Shown here: positions 26,960 to 36,178 of the stretch, piece by piece | Layout of the letters: each line of letters starts with the position of its first letter | Numbering within the stretch: position 1 is the first letter of the stretch | Source: Leisingera daeponensis DSM 23529 | GTDB taxonomy: Bacteria; Pseudomonadota; Alphaproteobacteria; Rhodobacterales; Rhodobacteraceae | Direction: 5' to 3' | NCBI RefSeq assembly: GCF_000473145.1 | Contig: NZ_KI421500.1 | Coordinates: 434,225-498,224, forward strand | Length of the DNA stretch: 64,000 nt | Position numbers and translations under genes: made by a program | Notes under the pieces: generated by a model | What the model was told of the DNA's origin: nothing | Seen by the model: only the letters and a program-made list of their open reading frames with translations | Database searches by the model: none

Positions 26960-28240
26960 ATGCCCCCGATCCAGGACCACCCCCTGCGGTATCCGCTGAC
27001 CAATGAACTGCACGCCCGGCCGTTCCCTGCCATGTCCAGCCCCTGCACGGTGGTGTACCTGGCGGTCAAACAGCCCAATGAGGCCGAACACCGCGACCGG
27101 ATGCAGGATCTGCACCATCTGACGGATCTGCTCGACCGCCACGGGGCGCCGCACCCGCAGCCGGGGGCGACGCATCATATGGCGCAGATCGGCCGCCACA
27201 TGCTGAAGTGGGAACAGCATACCGAATTCGTCAGCTACACCGTCTACAGCGACGGGACCGGCTCGCGGGCCTTTGATCCGGCGGATTTCGAGGTGTTCCC
27301 GGCGGACTGGCTGGCCGCGGCGCCGGGGCAGCGCATTACCTCTACCATGTTCCGGGTCGAGCCCCGGCCTGCGGATGCCGCGGTCAGGACGCTGGCGCAG
27401 GAGTGGTTCGTGCCGGAAAGCGTGGTGGTTTCGCAGGTGCTGGACGGCAGTGCGGTGATCGCGGGCGATTTCCGCATCGACCCGGCGGGCCATATGCGGT
27501 TTGCGGTGTTCCCGAACGCCGAAACCGGCAGCCAGCGGATCGGCCGGATTGTGCAGCGTCTGTGCGAGATCGAGACCTACCGGGCGATGGCGATGCTGGG
27601 ATTCTCCCGCGCCCGCGGCCTGACCCCGACCATTAGCGCGCTGGACACTCACCTGAGCGAAATGATGGTTGCGATGACCGGCGGTTCAGCACCGGCGGAG
27701 CAGACCTTGTCTCAGCTGCTGACGGTCTCGGCGGAGCTGGAGGCGATGGCGGCGCGCTCTGCCTTCCGGTTCAGCGCGACGGGGGCTTATGACGCCCTTG
27801 TCAACCAGCGCGTCCGCCTGCTGCGCGAGACGCGGCACGAGGGGTTCCAGACGCTGGCGGAATTCATGCTGCGCCGGTTCGAGCCTGCCATGCGGACGGT
27901 TAAATCCACCGAGAAGCGGCTGGAGACGCTGGCCAACCGGGCCCGCAGGGCAGGGGAGCTGCTCCGGACCCGGGTCGATGTGGAGCGGTCTGCGCAGAAC
28001 CAGGCGCTGCTGGCCAGCATGGACCGCCGCGCCGATATGGCGCTGCGGCTGCAGCACACGGTCGAGGGGCTGTCGGTGGTGGCGATCAGCTATTACGCCG
28101 TGTCGCTGGCCGCCTATGCGCTTTACCCGCTGACAACGGCGCTGGATATCAGCAAGGGCAGCCTGACGGCGCTGATCACTCTGCCGGTTGTCGGGCTGGT
28201 ATGGCTGGGCGTGCGGCGGATCCGGAAGAAGCTGCACTGA
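26960..28240 (+). CDS. DUF3422 membrane protein
   Basis: A 426-residue protein of the DUF3422 family, with the characteristic opening HPLRYPLTNELHARPFP. A large cytosolic region has GSQRIGRIVQRLCEIETYRAMAMLGF, a helical or coiled-coil segment (about 300-370) and two C-terminal transmembrane helices (about 370-420, ending VRRIRKKLH). Several members are annotated as metal-ion-channel-like because the layout recalls CorA, but no GxN selectivity motif is visible, so transport is unproven. GGAGA precedes the ATG. Its 3' end overlaps the convergent YeeE/YedE gene by 65 bases. Confidence 0.85.
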   Translation: MPPIQDHPLRYPLTNELHARPFPAMSSPCTVVYLAVKQPNEAEHRDRMQDLHHLTDLLDRHGAPHPQPGATHHMAQIGRHMLKWEQHTEFVSYTVYSDGTGSRAFDPADFEVFPADWLAAAPGQRITSTMFRVEPRPADAAVRTLAQEWFVPESVVVSQVLDGSAVIAGDFRIDPAGHMRFAVFPNAETGSQRIGRIVQRLCEIETYRAMAMLGFSRARGLTPTISALDTHLSEMMVAMTGGSAPAEQTLSQLLTVSAELEAMAARSAFRFSATGAYDALVNQRVRLLRETRHEGFQTLAEFMLRRFEPAMRTVKSTEKRLETLANRARRAGELLRTRVDVERSAQNQALLASMDRRADMALRLQHTVEGLSVVAISYYAVSLAAYALYPLTTALDISKGSLTALITLPVVGLVWLGVRRIRKKLH

Positions 28241-29249
28241 GCGCGGCGTTCATGCCAAGGCCGCCAATTGCGATGAAGGCCAGCGCCAGCAAGGCTGCGA
28301 GGCTGAGCGTCGGGATGCCCGCCAGCCCGGCGCCCACGGTGCAGCCGCCGGCCAGTACGCCGCCCGTGCCCATCAGCACGGCACCGGCCAGGTAACGGCC
28401 GGTCTGGCGGGGGCTTTCGAAGCTTTGCCACTGGAAGCTGCCGCTGAGCGCTGCGGCGGCCAGCGCACCGGCCAGTACCCCGCCGGCCAGCCCGGCGCCA
28501 AACCCCGCAGGGATGGAGCTGGAGGCGATCACGAAGAACAGCGTGTCAGCGGCAGGCGCGGTGAAGGACAGGCTTTCCATCGCGATGGGGTCGAATTCGT
28601 CAAACAGCACATAGCCGGTGCCAACCCAGGCCGCGGGCACCAGCACGCCGAGCGCCGCTGCGCCGGCAAGCGTCAGCACCCGGTTGCCGGAGCGCAGAGC
28701 GGTCAACAGGGCCGCGGCGGCGATGACACCGCTCCACAGCAGTGCGCCGCCGGGCAGGGCAGCAAGGGAGATCTGTTCGCCCGCGGGAAGCGTGACCGCG
28801 CCAAGCGCGGTGCGGACCGGGGCCAGCACGCCCTTCAGCGTGGCATGGGCGGTGATGGCAAAGACCGCGATGACCAAAAGCGCCCGCAGGTTGCCGCTGC
28901 CTGCCAGCACCAGCAGACGTGAGGCGCAGCCGCGCGTCAGGATCATGCCGGCGCCGAACATCAGCCCGCCAAGTGCAATCGCCAGCAGCGGCAGATCCTG
29001 CGCCATCAGCCGGTGCTCCGCGAAGCTGATCCAGCCCTGTGCCACGGCCGCCTGGGTGCCCGCAACGGCCACTGCCAGGGCCATTGCCCAGACACCGGCA
29101 GCCTGGCGGCGGTCCTCGCCAACCAGGGCGCGGCGGAAGCAAAAGCGGGTCAGCTGCGCCAGCACGCCGAACAGGGCGCCGATGCCAAGCGCAAACAGAA
29201 CGGAAACTTCCCGTGCCGTGGTCTCTTCAAAGCCGAATGTTTCGAACAT
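28176..29249 (-). CDS. YeeE/YedE family sulfur-compound transporter
   Basis: A 357-residue integral membrane protein with about nine or ten helices and the two internally repeated YeeE/YedE boxes: TRFCFRRA near residue 34, GMILTRGCASRLLVLAGSGNLRAL near 100, and GGVLAGGCTVGAGLAGIPTLS near 315. The conserved Cys residues in these boxes relay thiosulfate in the structurally known homologue (TsuA), so thiosulfate or a similar sulfur species is the likely cargo. The stop lies inside the 3' end of the convergent DUF3422 gene. No TsuB-type sulfur carrier is next to it. Confidence 0.88.
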   Translation of the reverse strand: MFETFGFEETTAREVSVLFALGIGALFGVLAQLTRFCFRRALVGEDRRQAAGVWAMALAVAVAGTQAAVAQGWISFAEHRLMAQDLPLLAIALGGLMFGAGMILTRGCASRLLVLAGSGNLRALLVIAVFAITAHATLKGVLAPVRTALGAVTLPAGEQISLAALPGGALLWSGVIAAAALLTALRSGNRVLTLAGAAALGVLVPAAWVGTGYVLFDEFDPIAMESLSFTAPAADTLFFVIASSSIPAGFGAGLAGGVLAGALAAAALSGSFQWQSFESPRQTGRYLAGAVLMGTGGVLAGGCTVGAGLAGIPTLSLAALLALAFIAIGGLGMNAALSAASSGSAARPAIPARQPAE

Positions 29250-29407
29250 GATGCTCTCCAGCTGCGGATTTGGAACATTTTCCCGCAATGGCGGGTTTTT
29301 CGCGCCCGGGCAAGCGGCGGGCGGCCTGCGGACCGGGGCAGGGGCGGGACAAATTCCCGGCTTGGGCGGCCTGGTCAAAATGCTGATCTTGCCGGACACG
29401 GGGGCTG

Positions 29408-29442
29408 CAAAACAAACTGGCCGCTTTGGGGAAAGCGGCCAG
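29408..29442 (-). terminator. terminator of the dpp-type operon
   Basis: A perfect 11-bp stem (CTGGCCGCTTT/AAAGCGGCCAG, GGGG loop) lies 39 bases beyond the permease stop on the minus strand. It is followed there by TTTGTTTTG. Confidence 0.8.
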
Positions 29443-29481
29443 AAGGCATGTTTTTATTTGAATGTGTGCGTGCGTTCCGCC

Positions 29482-30453
29482 TCAGCGGCCGCGGATCCGC
29501 GGGTCCAGCGCGTCGCGCAGCCCGTCGCCCAGGTAGTTCACGCTCAGCACCGTCAGCGAGATCGCCATGCCAGGCCAGAACACCCGCTCAGGATACTGCT
29601 GCAGATAGTCGGTGGCATCAAACAGCAGCCGCCCCCAGGTCGGGAAATCCGGCGGAAAGCCGAGGCCGAGGAAGGAAAGCGAGGACTCGGTGATGATCGC
29701 CGTGGCGATTCCCAGCGTGGCCGAGACCATGATCGGCGACAGCACGTTGGGCAGGATGTGCCGGGTGATCAGCCCGCTGTTGGTGGTGCCGATGGAACGC
29801 GCCGCCATCACGAACTCGCGCTCCTTCAGCGCCAGCACGTCGCCGCGCACGATCCGCGCGGTGGGCATCCAGCTGGTCACGCCGATCGAGGCCACGATCA
29901 GGATGAAGATCCCCTGTTCCGGCCCGAAGGTAGCGTTCAGCGGCTCGCGGAACAACAGCATCATCACCAGCAAGAGCGGCAACAGCGGCAGCGCCAGGAA
30001 CAGGTCGGTCATCCGCATCAGCGGGCCGTCCAGCTTTTTGAAGAAGCCGGCCAGCACCCCGATGAAGGAGCCCAGGAACAGCGCCAGCAGCATCGCTGTC
30101 AGACCCACGGAGACCGAGGTCGCGCCGCCTGCCATCATCCGGGCCAGCATATCGCGGCCCAGCTGATCGGTGCCGAAGGGATGCGCCCAGCTCGGGCCCT
30201 GGTTGCGGGCGCGGATGTCGATCTTGGTGGCATCGATGTCCCAGAGATAAGGCCCCAGGTAGACCGCCAGGATGATGAACAGGAACAGGGCCCCGCCCAT
30301 CAGCGCGCCGCGGTGCGACTTGAACTGGTCCCAGACATCCTGCCACTGGCTGCGCGGCGGGTTGTGAAGCTCCTCCAGCGCGCCTGCACCGGGCACCGCG
30401 GTCGAGGCGGGCGCCATGCCTTCGTCGGGCACAAAGCGTTCCTTGTCAGTCAT
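29482..30453 (-). CDS. peptide ABC transporter permease, DppC type
   Basis: A 323-residue inner-membrane permease of the dipeptide/oligopeptide importer group. A cytosolic N-terminus of about 60 residues precedes the first helix (LMGGALFLFIILAVYLGPYLW). The HPFGTDQLGRDMLARMMAGGATSVSVG segment and the EAA loop (EFVMAARSIGTTNSGLITRHILPNVLSP) that docks the ATPase identify the C-type subunit. Its ATG overlaps the stop of the upstream B-type permease by 8 bases (ATGACTGA), so translation is coupled. Confidence 0.93.
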   Translation of the reverse strand: MTDKERFVPDEGMAPASTAVPGAGALEELHNPPRSQWQDVWDQFKSHRGALMGGALFLFIILAVYLGPYLWDIDATKIDIRARNQGPSWAHPFGTDQLGRDMLARMMAGGATSVSVGLTAMLLALFLGSFIGVLAGFFKKLDGPLMRMTDLFLALPLLPLLLVMMLLFREPLNATFGPEQGIFILIVASIGVTSWMPTARIVRGDVLALKEREFVMAARSIGTTNSGLITRHILPNVLSPIMVSATLGIATAIITESSLSFLGLGFPPDFPTWGRLLFDATDYLQQYPERVFWPGMAISLTVLSVNYLGDGLRDALDPRIRGR

Positions 30454-31453
30454 AGCGGATCCTCGGGTCAAGAATGCCGTACAGCACGTCGGCGATCAGG
30501 TTGAACAGCACGATCAGCACCGCAAAGATGAAGGTGAGCGTCTGCACCATCGGCAGGTCGTTGGCCTGGATAGCGCCAATCAGCAGCTGTCCGATGCCGT
30601 TCACCTTGAACACCTGTTCGGTGATGATGGCACCGCCAAAGATCGACGGAATCCCCAGCGCAATCACTGTCACAACCGGGATCATCGAGTTGCGCAGCAC
30701 GTGGACCATCACCACGACATATTCGCTCAGGCCCTTGGCGCGGGCGGTGCGGACGTAATCCTGGTTCAGGTTGTCCAGCATCGAGGCCCGCATGAAGCGC
30801 GAAAGCTGCGCGGTGATCTGCAGCGCCAGCACCATCACCGGCATGATCATTTGCTTCAGCTGGTAGACAAAGGCGTCCCAGCTATCGACCACATGGGTGG
30901 TGTCATAGATCGACGGAAACCAGCCCAGCTGCACCGAGAAGATGACGATCACGAGGACGCCGGAGAAGAACGGCGGCACCGAGAAGCCGACCATCGACAC
31001 GAAGGTGCCGAGCTGGTCGAACCAGCTGTACTGGCGGTAGGCGGAATAGATACCGATCGGCAGCGCGATCAGGATGGCGACCACATAGGCGGTGCCGACA
31101 ACCCACAGGGTCTGCGGGATCCGCTGGATCACGATGTCCATCACCGGCGAGCGGGTCTGCCAGGAGATCACCCTGAGGTCGCCTGCAGAGAAGGACGTGC
31201 CCAGGTAATGGTCGATCAGAACCTGCGGTTCGATCCAGAAGAACTGCACCAGCCACTTCCAGAAGCGGATATGCATCGGCTGGCCGAGGCCAAGCGCCTC
31301 GCGCATTTTCTCTTTGACTTCGGGGGGGACGGTCAGGGGAACCTGCGCCATCGGGTCGCCCGGGGCGAGCTCCAGGAGCAGGAAGATCACGAGGCTGATG
31401 AACAGCAGTGTTGGTACTGCCAGGATCAGCCGCCGGATTGTAAAGGTCAGCAT
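30446..31453 (-). CDS. peptide ABC transporter permease, DppB type
   Basis: The 335-residue partner permease begins directly with a helix (RRLILAVPTLLFISLVIFLLLELAPGDP), the hallmark of DppB/OppB proteins. The EAA loop RTARAKGLSEYVVVMVHVLRNSMIPVVT and the closing YGILDPRIRYD are typical. It is second in the order binding protein, B permease, C permease, and is separated from the binding-protein gene by a GC-rich hairpin that may set lower expression of the permeases. Confidence 0.93.
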   Translation of the reverse strand: MLTFTIRRLILAVPTLLFISLVIFLLLELAPGDPMAQVPLTVPPEVKEKMREALGLGQPMHIRFWKWLVQFFWIEPQVLIDHYLGTSFSAGDLRVISWQTRSPVMDIVIQRIPQTLWVVGTAYVVAILIALPIGIYSAYRQYSWFDQLGTFVSMVGFSVPPFFSGVLVIVIFSVQLGWFPSIYDTTHVVDSWDAFVYQLKQMIMPVMVLALQITAQLSRFMRASMLDNLNQDYVRTARAKGLSEYVVVMVHVLRNSMIPVVTVIALGIPSIFGGAIITEQVFKVNGIGQLLIGAIQANDLPMVQTLTFIFAVLIVLFNLIADVLYGILDPRIRYD

Positions 31454-31557
31454 CAGGTGGGCGCCTTTGCAACTTGTATTAAGGTCGGAGCAGGCGGGGA
31501 GGGCCTCACATCCATGTCACGAGCAGGCGGTTAAACGTAACCAATGCTGAATGGCAA

Positions 31558-31584
31558 GGGGCCCCGATGTAACGTCAGGGCCCC
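31558..31584 (-). terminator. intercistronic hairpin between binding protein and permease genes
   Basis: GGGGCCC and GGGCCCC form a 7-bp GC stem with a 13-base loop just after the binding-protein stop. There is no U run. Such hairpins often protect the upstream message or attenuate read-through. Confidence 0.5.
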
Positions 31585-31602
31585 AGGTGAGGCAAGCGCT
31601 GC

Positions 31603-33306
31603 TTACTTGATGCGGTACCAGTCAGCTGCGTTCCACAGCTCGCTGTCCCAGACGTTCAGGTGAACGCCGCCCAGCGTGTTGGAGTGCGCCGACAGGCGGC
31701 CGCGGTGCACCAGCGGGATCATGCCGCCGTTTTCGACCATGATGTCGTTCAGGCGGCGGCCGATTTCGGCGCGGGCCTCAAGGCCGGCAGTCTTGGTCAG
31801 CTCGGCGTGCAGCTGGTCGAACTCCTCGTTGCAGAAGCGCGAGATGTTCTCACCCTGCCACTGGGATTCCGGCTTCGGCGCCTTATCGCACAGCCCGTTG
31901 GCCAGATAGGCCTGCGGGTCGGTGCCGTCGAAGTTGTTGGCGTACATTTCGACGTCCGCATAGAACTTCTGGAAGGTGTCGGGCGAGCCCGGGTCGCCGC
32001 CGAAGAACACCGAGGCGTTGATGTTGCGCAGCTCGGATTCGATGCCGATCTGGCTCCACCACTCCTTGATCAGCGCCTGGAAGTCCTGGCGCACGGCGTT
32101 GGTCGAGGTCTGGTACAGGATCTTCATCGGCTTGCCGTCCGGGGTCTCCCGCACGCCGTCGCCATTGGTGTCCTTATAGCCGGCTTCCTCCAGCATCGCC
32201 TTGGCGCCTTCGATGTCCTGGGTGGAGCAGTCAAAGGTGTCGGATGCGAAAGCCGCAGGCGCGGGCACCCAGTTGCAGCCGACCTTGCCGGCCTTGCCAT
32301 AGCCGACTTCCACCAGCAGCGGGCGGTCGATGGCCATCGACATCGCCTTGTAGACGGCCGGGTCCTTCAGGAACGGATGCGGATGCTTGGCGGTGGAGCG
32401 TTCGCCCTCCGGCAGGTCCGGCGAAGGGTCGGTCTGGTTCAGCATGATGCGTTCTACCAGCGAGCCGAAGCCCGCAACCGGCTTGCCTTTGCCGCCTGCT
32501 TCCATCTGGGCGATCACTTCCGGCGCCAGCTGCAGGTTCCAGGCATAGTCGAACTCGCCGGTTTCCATCACCGCGCGGCCGGCCGCGGTGGCATCGCCGC
32601 CGCCCTTGAACAGCACTTTCGCAAACGCGGGCTTGGCCGGATCGCGGTAGTTGGGGTTGGCCGACATGGTGATCACGTCGTTCGGCTTGAACTCATCCAC
32701 CACAAACGGGCCGGTGCCGATCGGGGCAAAGTTGGCGTCGGTGCATTCCGGCGCGCGGGCGCCCATGCAGTTCTCGAACTGCGCCTTCTGCAGGATCGGG
32801 CTTTCACCGCCGGAGAACGGGCCATAGGGGAAGGGGGTCGGCTTGTCGAAGTTGACCTTGACGGTCATGTCGTCCACCAGTTCGACCGAGCTTACGCCCT
32901 CGAACTTGGTCAGCTGCGCGCAGCCGCCTTCGGGATGCATGCAGTAATCGGCGGTGAATTTCACGTCATGAGCGGTGAAGTCGCTGCCATCGGACCATTT
33001 GATGCCGGGCGCGATCTTCCAGGTGATCGAGGTCAGGTCTTCGCTGACGCCGCCGTTTTCAACGGTCGGGATCTCGGTTGCCAGATAGGGCACCATGTTG
33101 CCCTCGGGGTCATAGCGGGCCAGCGGCTCGATCACCAGCGAGGCGGCCTGGATGTCCTTGGTGCCGCCGGACAGGAACGGATTCAGGATCGACGGCGCCT
33201 GCCAGTAGATGATGTTGACCTGGCCATCGGACCCGCGCTCAGCAAAGGCTGCTGGCGCCAGGGCCGCCGTGGCAACGGCCCCCATCAATAGGGATTTGAG
33301 TTTCAT
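31603..33306 (-). CDS. peptide ABC transporter substrate-binding protein (SBP family 5)
   Basis: A 567-residue periplasmic binding protein with a clear signal peptide (KLKSLLMGAVATAALAPAAFA). The family-5 fold follows, with the early ASLVIEPLARYDPEGNMVPYLATEIPTVE segment typical of DppA/OppA-like proteins and the inner FKPNDVITMSANPNY and AMSMAIDRPLLVEVGYG segments. The ligand may be an oligopeptide, but family 5 also includes nickel, glutathione and sugar binders. It heads the leftward operon and is divergent from the matching ATPase gene. Confidence 0.92.
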   Translation of the reverse strand: MKLKSLLMGAVATAALAPAAFAERGSDGQVNIIYWQAPSILNPFLSGGTKDIQAASLVIEPLARYDPEGNMVPYLATEIPTVENGGVSEDLTSITWKIAPGIKWSDGSDFTAHDVKFTADYCMHPEGGCAQLTKFEGVSSVELVDDMTVKVNFDKPTPFPYGPFSGGESPILQKAQFENCMGARAPECTDANFAPIGTGPFVVDEFKPNDVITMSANPNYRDPAKPAFAKVLFKGGGDATAAGRAVMETGEFDYAWNLQLAPEVIAQMEAGGKGKPVAGFGSLVERIMLNQTDPSPDLPEGERSTAKHPHPFLKDPAVYKAMSMAIDRPLLVEVGYGKAGKVGCNWVPAPAAFASDTFDCSTQDIEGAKAMLEEAGYKDTNGDGVRETPDGKPMKILYQTSTNAVRQDFQALIKEWWSQIGIESELRNINASVFFGGDPGSPDTFQKFYADVEMYANNFDGTDPQAYLANGLCDKAPKPESQWQGENISRFCNEEFDQLHAELTKTAGLEARAEIGRRLNDIMVENGGMIPLVHRGRLSAHSNTLGGVHLNVWDSELWNAADWYRIK

Positions 33307-33647
33307 CACACTCTCCTTGTCGGACACGTTTTGTGTCTTTTTGTTGGCCGGGCCGCAGGGGCCCGGAGATTTGCCGCATGGCTGCGGAAGGGTCGCAATC
33401 GCACCTGCGCGCAGGCCGGAATTGCAGGCATTAAGCACTCTTAACATGTTGCCGGACAGACCGGCGCATGACGCTCTGCAGGCAACCACGGGGGTATCGA
33501 AAACCACTTCCCGGGAAATTGCAAATTCCAATTTTAAAATCCCTATGCATTATTTGCATGAGCATTTTTGTGCAAAGTAGAGTTTACTCCGGATGCTGGG
33601 GCCGCCATCCGCGGCTGGCCCGGGGAATGAAAGATAGGGAAGCCGTC
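33307..33647. other. divergent control region of the peptide importer
   Basis: This 341-base gap separates the binding-protein operon from the ATPase operon and must hold both promoters. No gene is apparent; in-frame extensions of both neighbours into it lack family similarity. An AT-rich patch at about 33515-33580 contains a TGCA palindrome and further TTTGCA/TGCAAA half sites. The part next to the binding-protein gene is GC-rich and featureless. Confidence 0.6.
33545..33576. promoter_or_regulatory. TGCA-type inverted repeats before the ABC ATPase gene
   Basis: ATGCA-N5-TGCAT at 33545-33559 overlaps TTTGCA-N12-TGCAAA at 33553-33576. The words TGCATTATTT and TTTGCATGAG also occur in the XRE-cupin operator region at 12813-12853, suggesting a shared regulator. 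Confidence 0.45.
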
Positions 33648-35468
33648 ATGCTGGACAACGCCATTGCGTCCATTCGAAACCTGCGTGTTGAGTTTCAGAC
33701 CAAGGATGGCCCGGTGGTCGGGGTGGAGAACGTCTCCTTTGACGTGAGCCCGGGCGAAACCGTCTGCATCGTTGGGGAATCCGGCTCCGGCAAATCGGTT
33801 TCCTCGCTGTCGCTGATGCGCCTGGTGGAATTCGGCGGCGGCGAGATTGCGGGCGGCGAGCTGCTGTTCAACCGGCGGGAGGGCGGCGAGACCGACCTGG
33901 CCGCCTCCGAGCAGGACATGATGAAGCAGATCCGCGGCAATGAGATCGGCATGATCTTCCAGGAGCCGATGACCGCGCTCAATCCGGTGTTCACCGTCGG
34001 CCGCCAGCTGACCGAAGGCCTGCGCATCCACAAGAACATGACCAAGGCCCAGGCCGAGGAACGCGCGCTGGAGCTGCTGCGCCAGGTCCGCATCCCCGAG
34101 CCGGAACGGCGCCTGCGGCAGTACCCGCACGAACTGTCCGGCGGCATGCGCCAGCGGGTGGTGATCGCCATGGCGATGGCCTGCGAGCCGCGTCTCTTGA
34201 TCGCGGACGAGCCGACCACCGCGCTCGACGTGACCATCCAGGCCGAAATCCTCGCCCTGATGGACCGGCTGAAGCGCGAGACCGGCACCGCGGTGATGTT
34301 CATCACTCACGACATGGCGGTCGTCGCCCAGATGGCCGACCGCGTGGTCGTCATGTACCGCGGCAACAAGGTCGAGGAAGGCACCGTCGAGGAGATCTTC
34401 GAGAACCCCAAGCACGACTACACCAAGGCATTGCTGGCAGCGGTGCCGAAGCTGGGCGAGATGCGCGGCAAGCACTACCCCGAGCCGATGAAGCTGATGG
34501 GGGTCGAGGACCAGAAGATCGAGCCGATCAAGGGCACCGACGAGGTGCTTCTGGACGTGCAGAACCTGACCACCCGCTTCCCGGTCAAGGGCGGCCTGCT
34601 GCGCCGCACCATCTCCAACGTCCACGCTGTCGAGGATGTCTCCTTCAAGGTCTTCAAGGGGCAGACCCTGTCGCTGGTCGGCGAATCCGGCTGCGGTAAA
34701 TCCACCGCGGGCCGCTCGATCCTGCGGCTGGTGGAGCCGCTGTCGGGCAAGGTGGATTTCGAAGGCCGCGACGTTCTGAAATTCAGCGCCTCCCAGATGC
34801 ACAAGGCGCGCCAGGACATGCAGATGATCTTCCAGGATCCCTTTGCCTCCCTGAACCCGCAAATGCAGCTGATCGACCAGGTGGCGGAACCGCTGCGCAA
34901 CTACGGCCTGGCCAAGGGGTCGGAACTGCACGACCGCGTCGCCAGCCTGTTCGACCGCGTCCACCTGCCGCGCAGCTTCATGCGCCGCTACCCGCACGAA
35001 ATGTCGGGCGGCCAGCGCCAGCGCATCGCCATTGCCCGCGCGCTGGCCCTGAACCCCAAGCTGATCGTCGCGGACGAGGCCGTCTCGGCACTCGACGTGT
35101 CGGTGCAGGCGCAGGTCCTGAACCTGATGATGGAGCTGCAGGCGGAACTGGGCCTCTCCTTCCTGTTCATCAGCCACGACATGGCGGTGGTGGAGCGCGT
35201 CAGCCATCATGTGGGTGTTATGTACCTGGGCCGCATCGTCGAAATCGGCCCCCGCGACCGCGTGTTTGAGAACCCGCTGCACGCCTATACCCAGGCGCTG
35301 ATGAAGGCGGTCCCGATCGCCGACCCGCGCCAGCGCAAGTCGGAGAAAGAGCTGAACTTCAAACCGATCCCGTCGCCGATCCATGAGGTCGGCTATCAGG
35401 CGGAGCCATCGGAATATCTGGAGCTGGAACCCGGCCATTTCGTGCTGACCACCGACAGCGGCTACTGA
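33648..35468 (+). CDS. peptide ABC transporter, fused two-ATPase protein
   Basis: A 606-residue protein with two complete ABC ATPase modules, equal to DppD plus DppF in one chain (GsiA/YejF arrangement). Module 1 has Walker A GESGSGKS at residues 43-50, signature LSGGMRQR and Walker [13 protein letters not shown]. Module 2 has [16 protein letters not shown] and [12 protein letters not shown]. Both carry the oligopeptide-type C-terminal extension (the first with [16 protein letters not shown]). It energises the permeases encoded on the opposite strand. AGGGAAG precedes the chosen ATG; an ATG 21 bases earlier is possible. Its TGA overlaps the next start. Confidence 0.94.
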   Translation: MLDNAIASIRNLRVEFQTKDGPVVGVENVSFDVSPGETVCIVGESGSGKSVSSLSLMRLVEFGGGEIAGGELLFNRREGGETDLAASEQDMMKQIRGNEIGMIFQEPMTALNPVFTVGRQLTEGLRIHKNMTKAQAEERALELLRQVRIPEPERRLRQYPHELSGGMRQRVVIAMAMACEPRLLIADEPTTALDVTIQAEILALMDRLKRETGTAVMFITHDMAVVAQMADRVVVMYRGNKVEEGTVEEIFENPKHDYTKALLAAVPKLGEMRGKHYPEPMKLMGVEDQKIEPIKGTDEVLLDVQNLTTRFPVKGGLLRRTISNVHAVEDVSFKVFKGQTLSLVGESGCGKSTAGRSILRLVEPLSGKVDFEGRDVLKFSASQMHKARQDMQMIFQDPFASLNPQMQLIDQVAEPLRNYGLAKGSELHDRVASLFDRVHLPRSFMRRYPHEMSGGQRQRIAIARALALNPKLIVADEAVSALDVSVQAQVLNLMMELQAELGLSFLFISHDMAVVERVSHHVGVMYLGRIVEIGPRDRVFENPLHAYTQALMKAVPIADPRQRKSEKELNFKPIPSPIHEVGYQAEPSEYLELEPGHFVLTTDSGY

Positions 35469-36178
35469 TGATAGCGGTAGCACCGCAGGACCGGCCTGTC
35501 GCCTTAGTGACCGGAGCTGCCCGCGGGATCGGGCAGGCCATCGCTCAGGAGCTGACCGGGGACTACTCTGTGGCGATAACACATTTGGAGACCAGTCCTG
35601 CGGACAGCACTGTTCTCGCGTTACGCGCAGATTTCCGCGACCCCGAAACCGCGGCCAGGGTGGTGGAGCGCACGCTGCAGCACTTTGGCCGGATAGATCT
35701 GATCGTTAATAATGCCGGTGCTATCGCATCGGACGGTCCGGAAGTCTTCGACTGCTCTGCCCTGCGGGAAATGTTCGATGTAAACCTCTTTGCCGCTCAG
35801 GGGGTGCTGGCTGCTGCGCTTCCGCATCTCCGGCCTGGTGCGGCTGTCATCTCGATTTCTTCGGTAAACGCAAGAATGCCTCCAGCTGGAGCTGCGTTGT
35901 TCGGGGCCAGCAAAGCGGCGCTGGAACTGTGGACCCGCGGCATGGCCAAAGAGCTGGGACCGCGCGGTATCCGGGTGAATGCAGTGGCTCCGGGTGCGGT
36001 CAACGACCCGCAGAACCCAAGGCCGCCGGAGCTGGCGGCTGAATTCGAAAAGTTGACTGCGCTGGGCCGGTTGCCCTCGCCGTCTGATATAGCAGCGGCG
36101 GTTAGCTTCCTGGCAGGGGACGGAGCAAGCTTCATAACTGGCGAGGTGCTTACCGTCTCAGGGGGCTACAGACTATGA
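35468..36178 (+). CDS. short-chain dehydrogenase-like protein lacking the catalytic Tyr
   Basis: A 236-residue SDR-fold protein. The cofactor motif TGAARGIG (residues 15-22), NNAG, the Ser-bearing ISISSVNAR and a C-terminal FITGEVLTVSGGYRL are all present. The active-site YxxxK is FGASK, with F145 in place of Tyr and K149 kept, so ordinary hydride chemistry is doubtful. It is coupled on both sides (TGATG with the ATPase gene, ATGA with the M20 gene), which ties it to the peptide uptake locus. Codon use appears less GC-biased than its neighbours. It could be a regulatory or cofactor-sensing SDR. Confidence 0.85.
   Translation: MIAVAPQDRPVALVTGAARGIGQAIAQELTGDYSVAITHLETSPADSTVLALRADFRDPETAARVVERTLQHFGRIDLIVNNAGAIASDGPEVFDCSALREMFDVNLFAAQGVLAAALPHLRPGAAVISISSVNARMPPAGAALFGASKAALELWTRGMAKELGPRGIRVNAVAPGAVNDPQNPRPPELAAEFEKLTALGRLPSPSDIAAAVSFLAGDGASFITGEVLTVSGGYRL

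Noticed and set aside
34600..35200. Altered Walker B (DEAVSALD) in the second ATPase module as a defect
   Set aside because: Ala in place of Pro after the DE pair is common in the second module of peptide-type ATPases and the catalytic Glu is intact.
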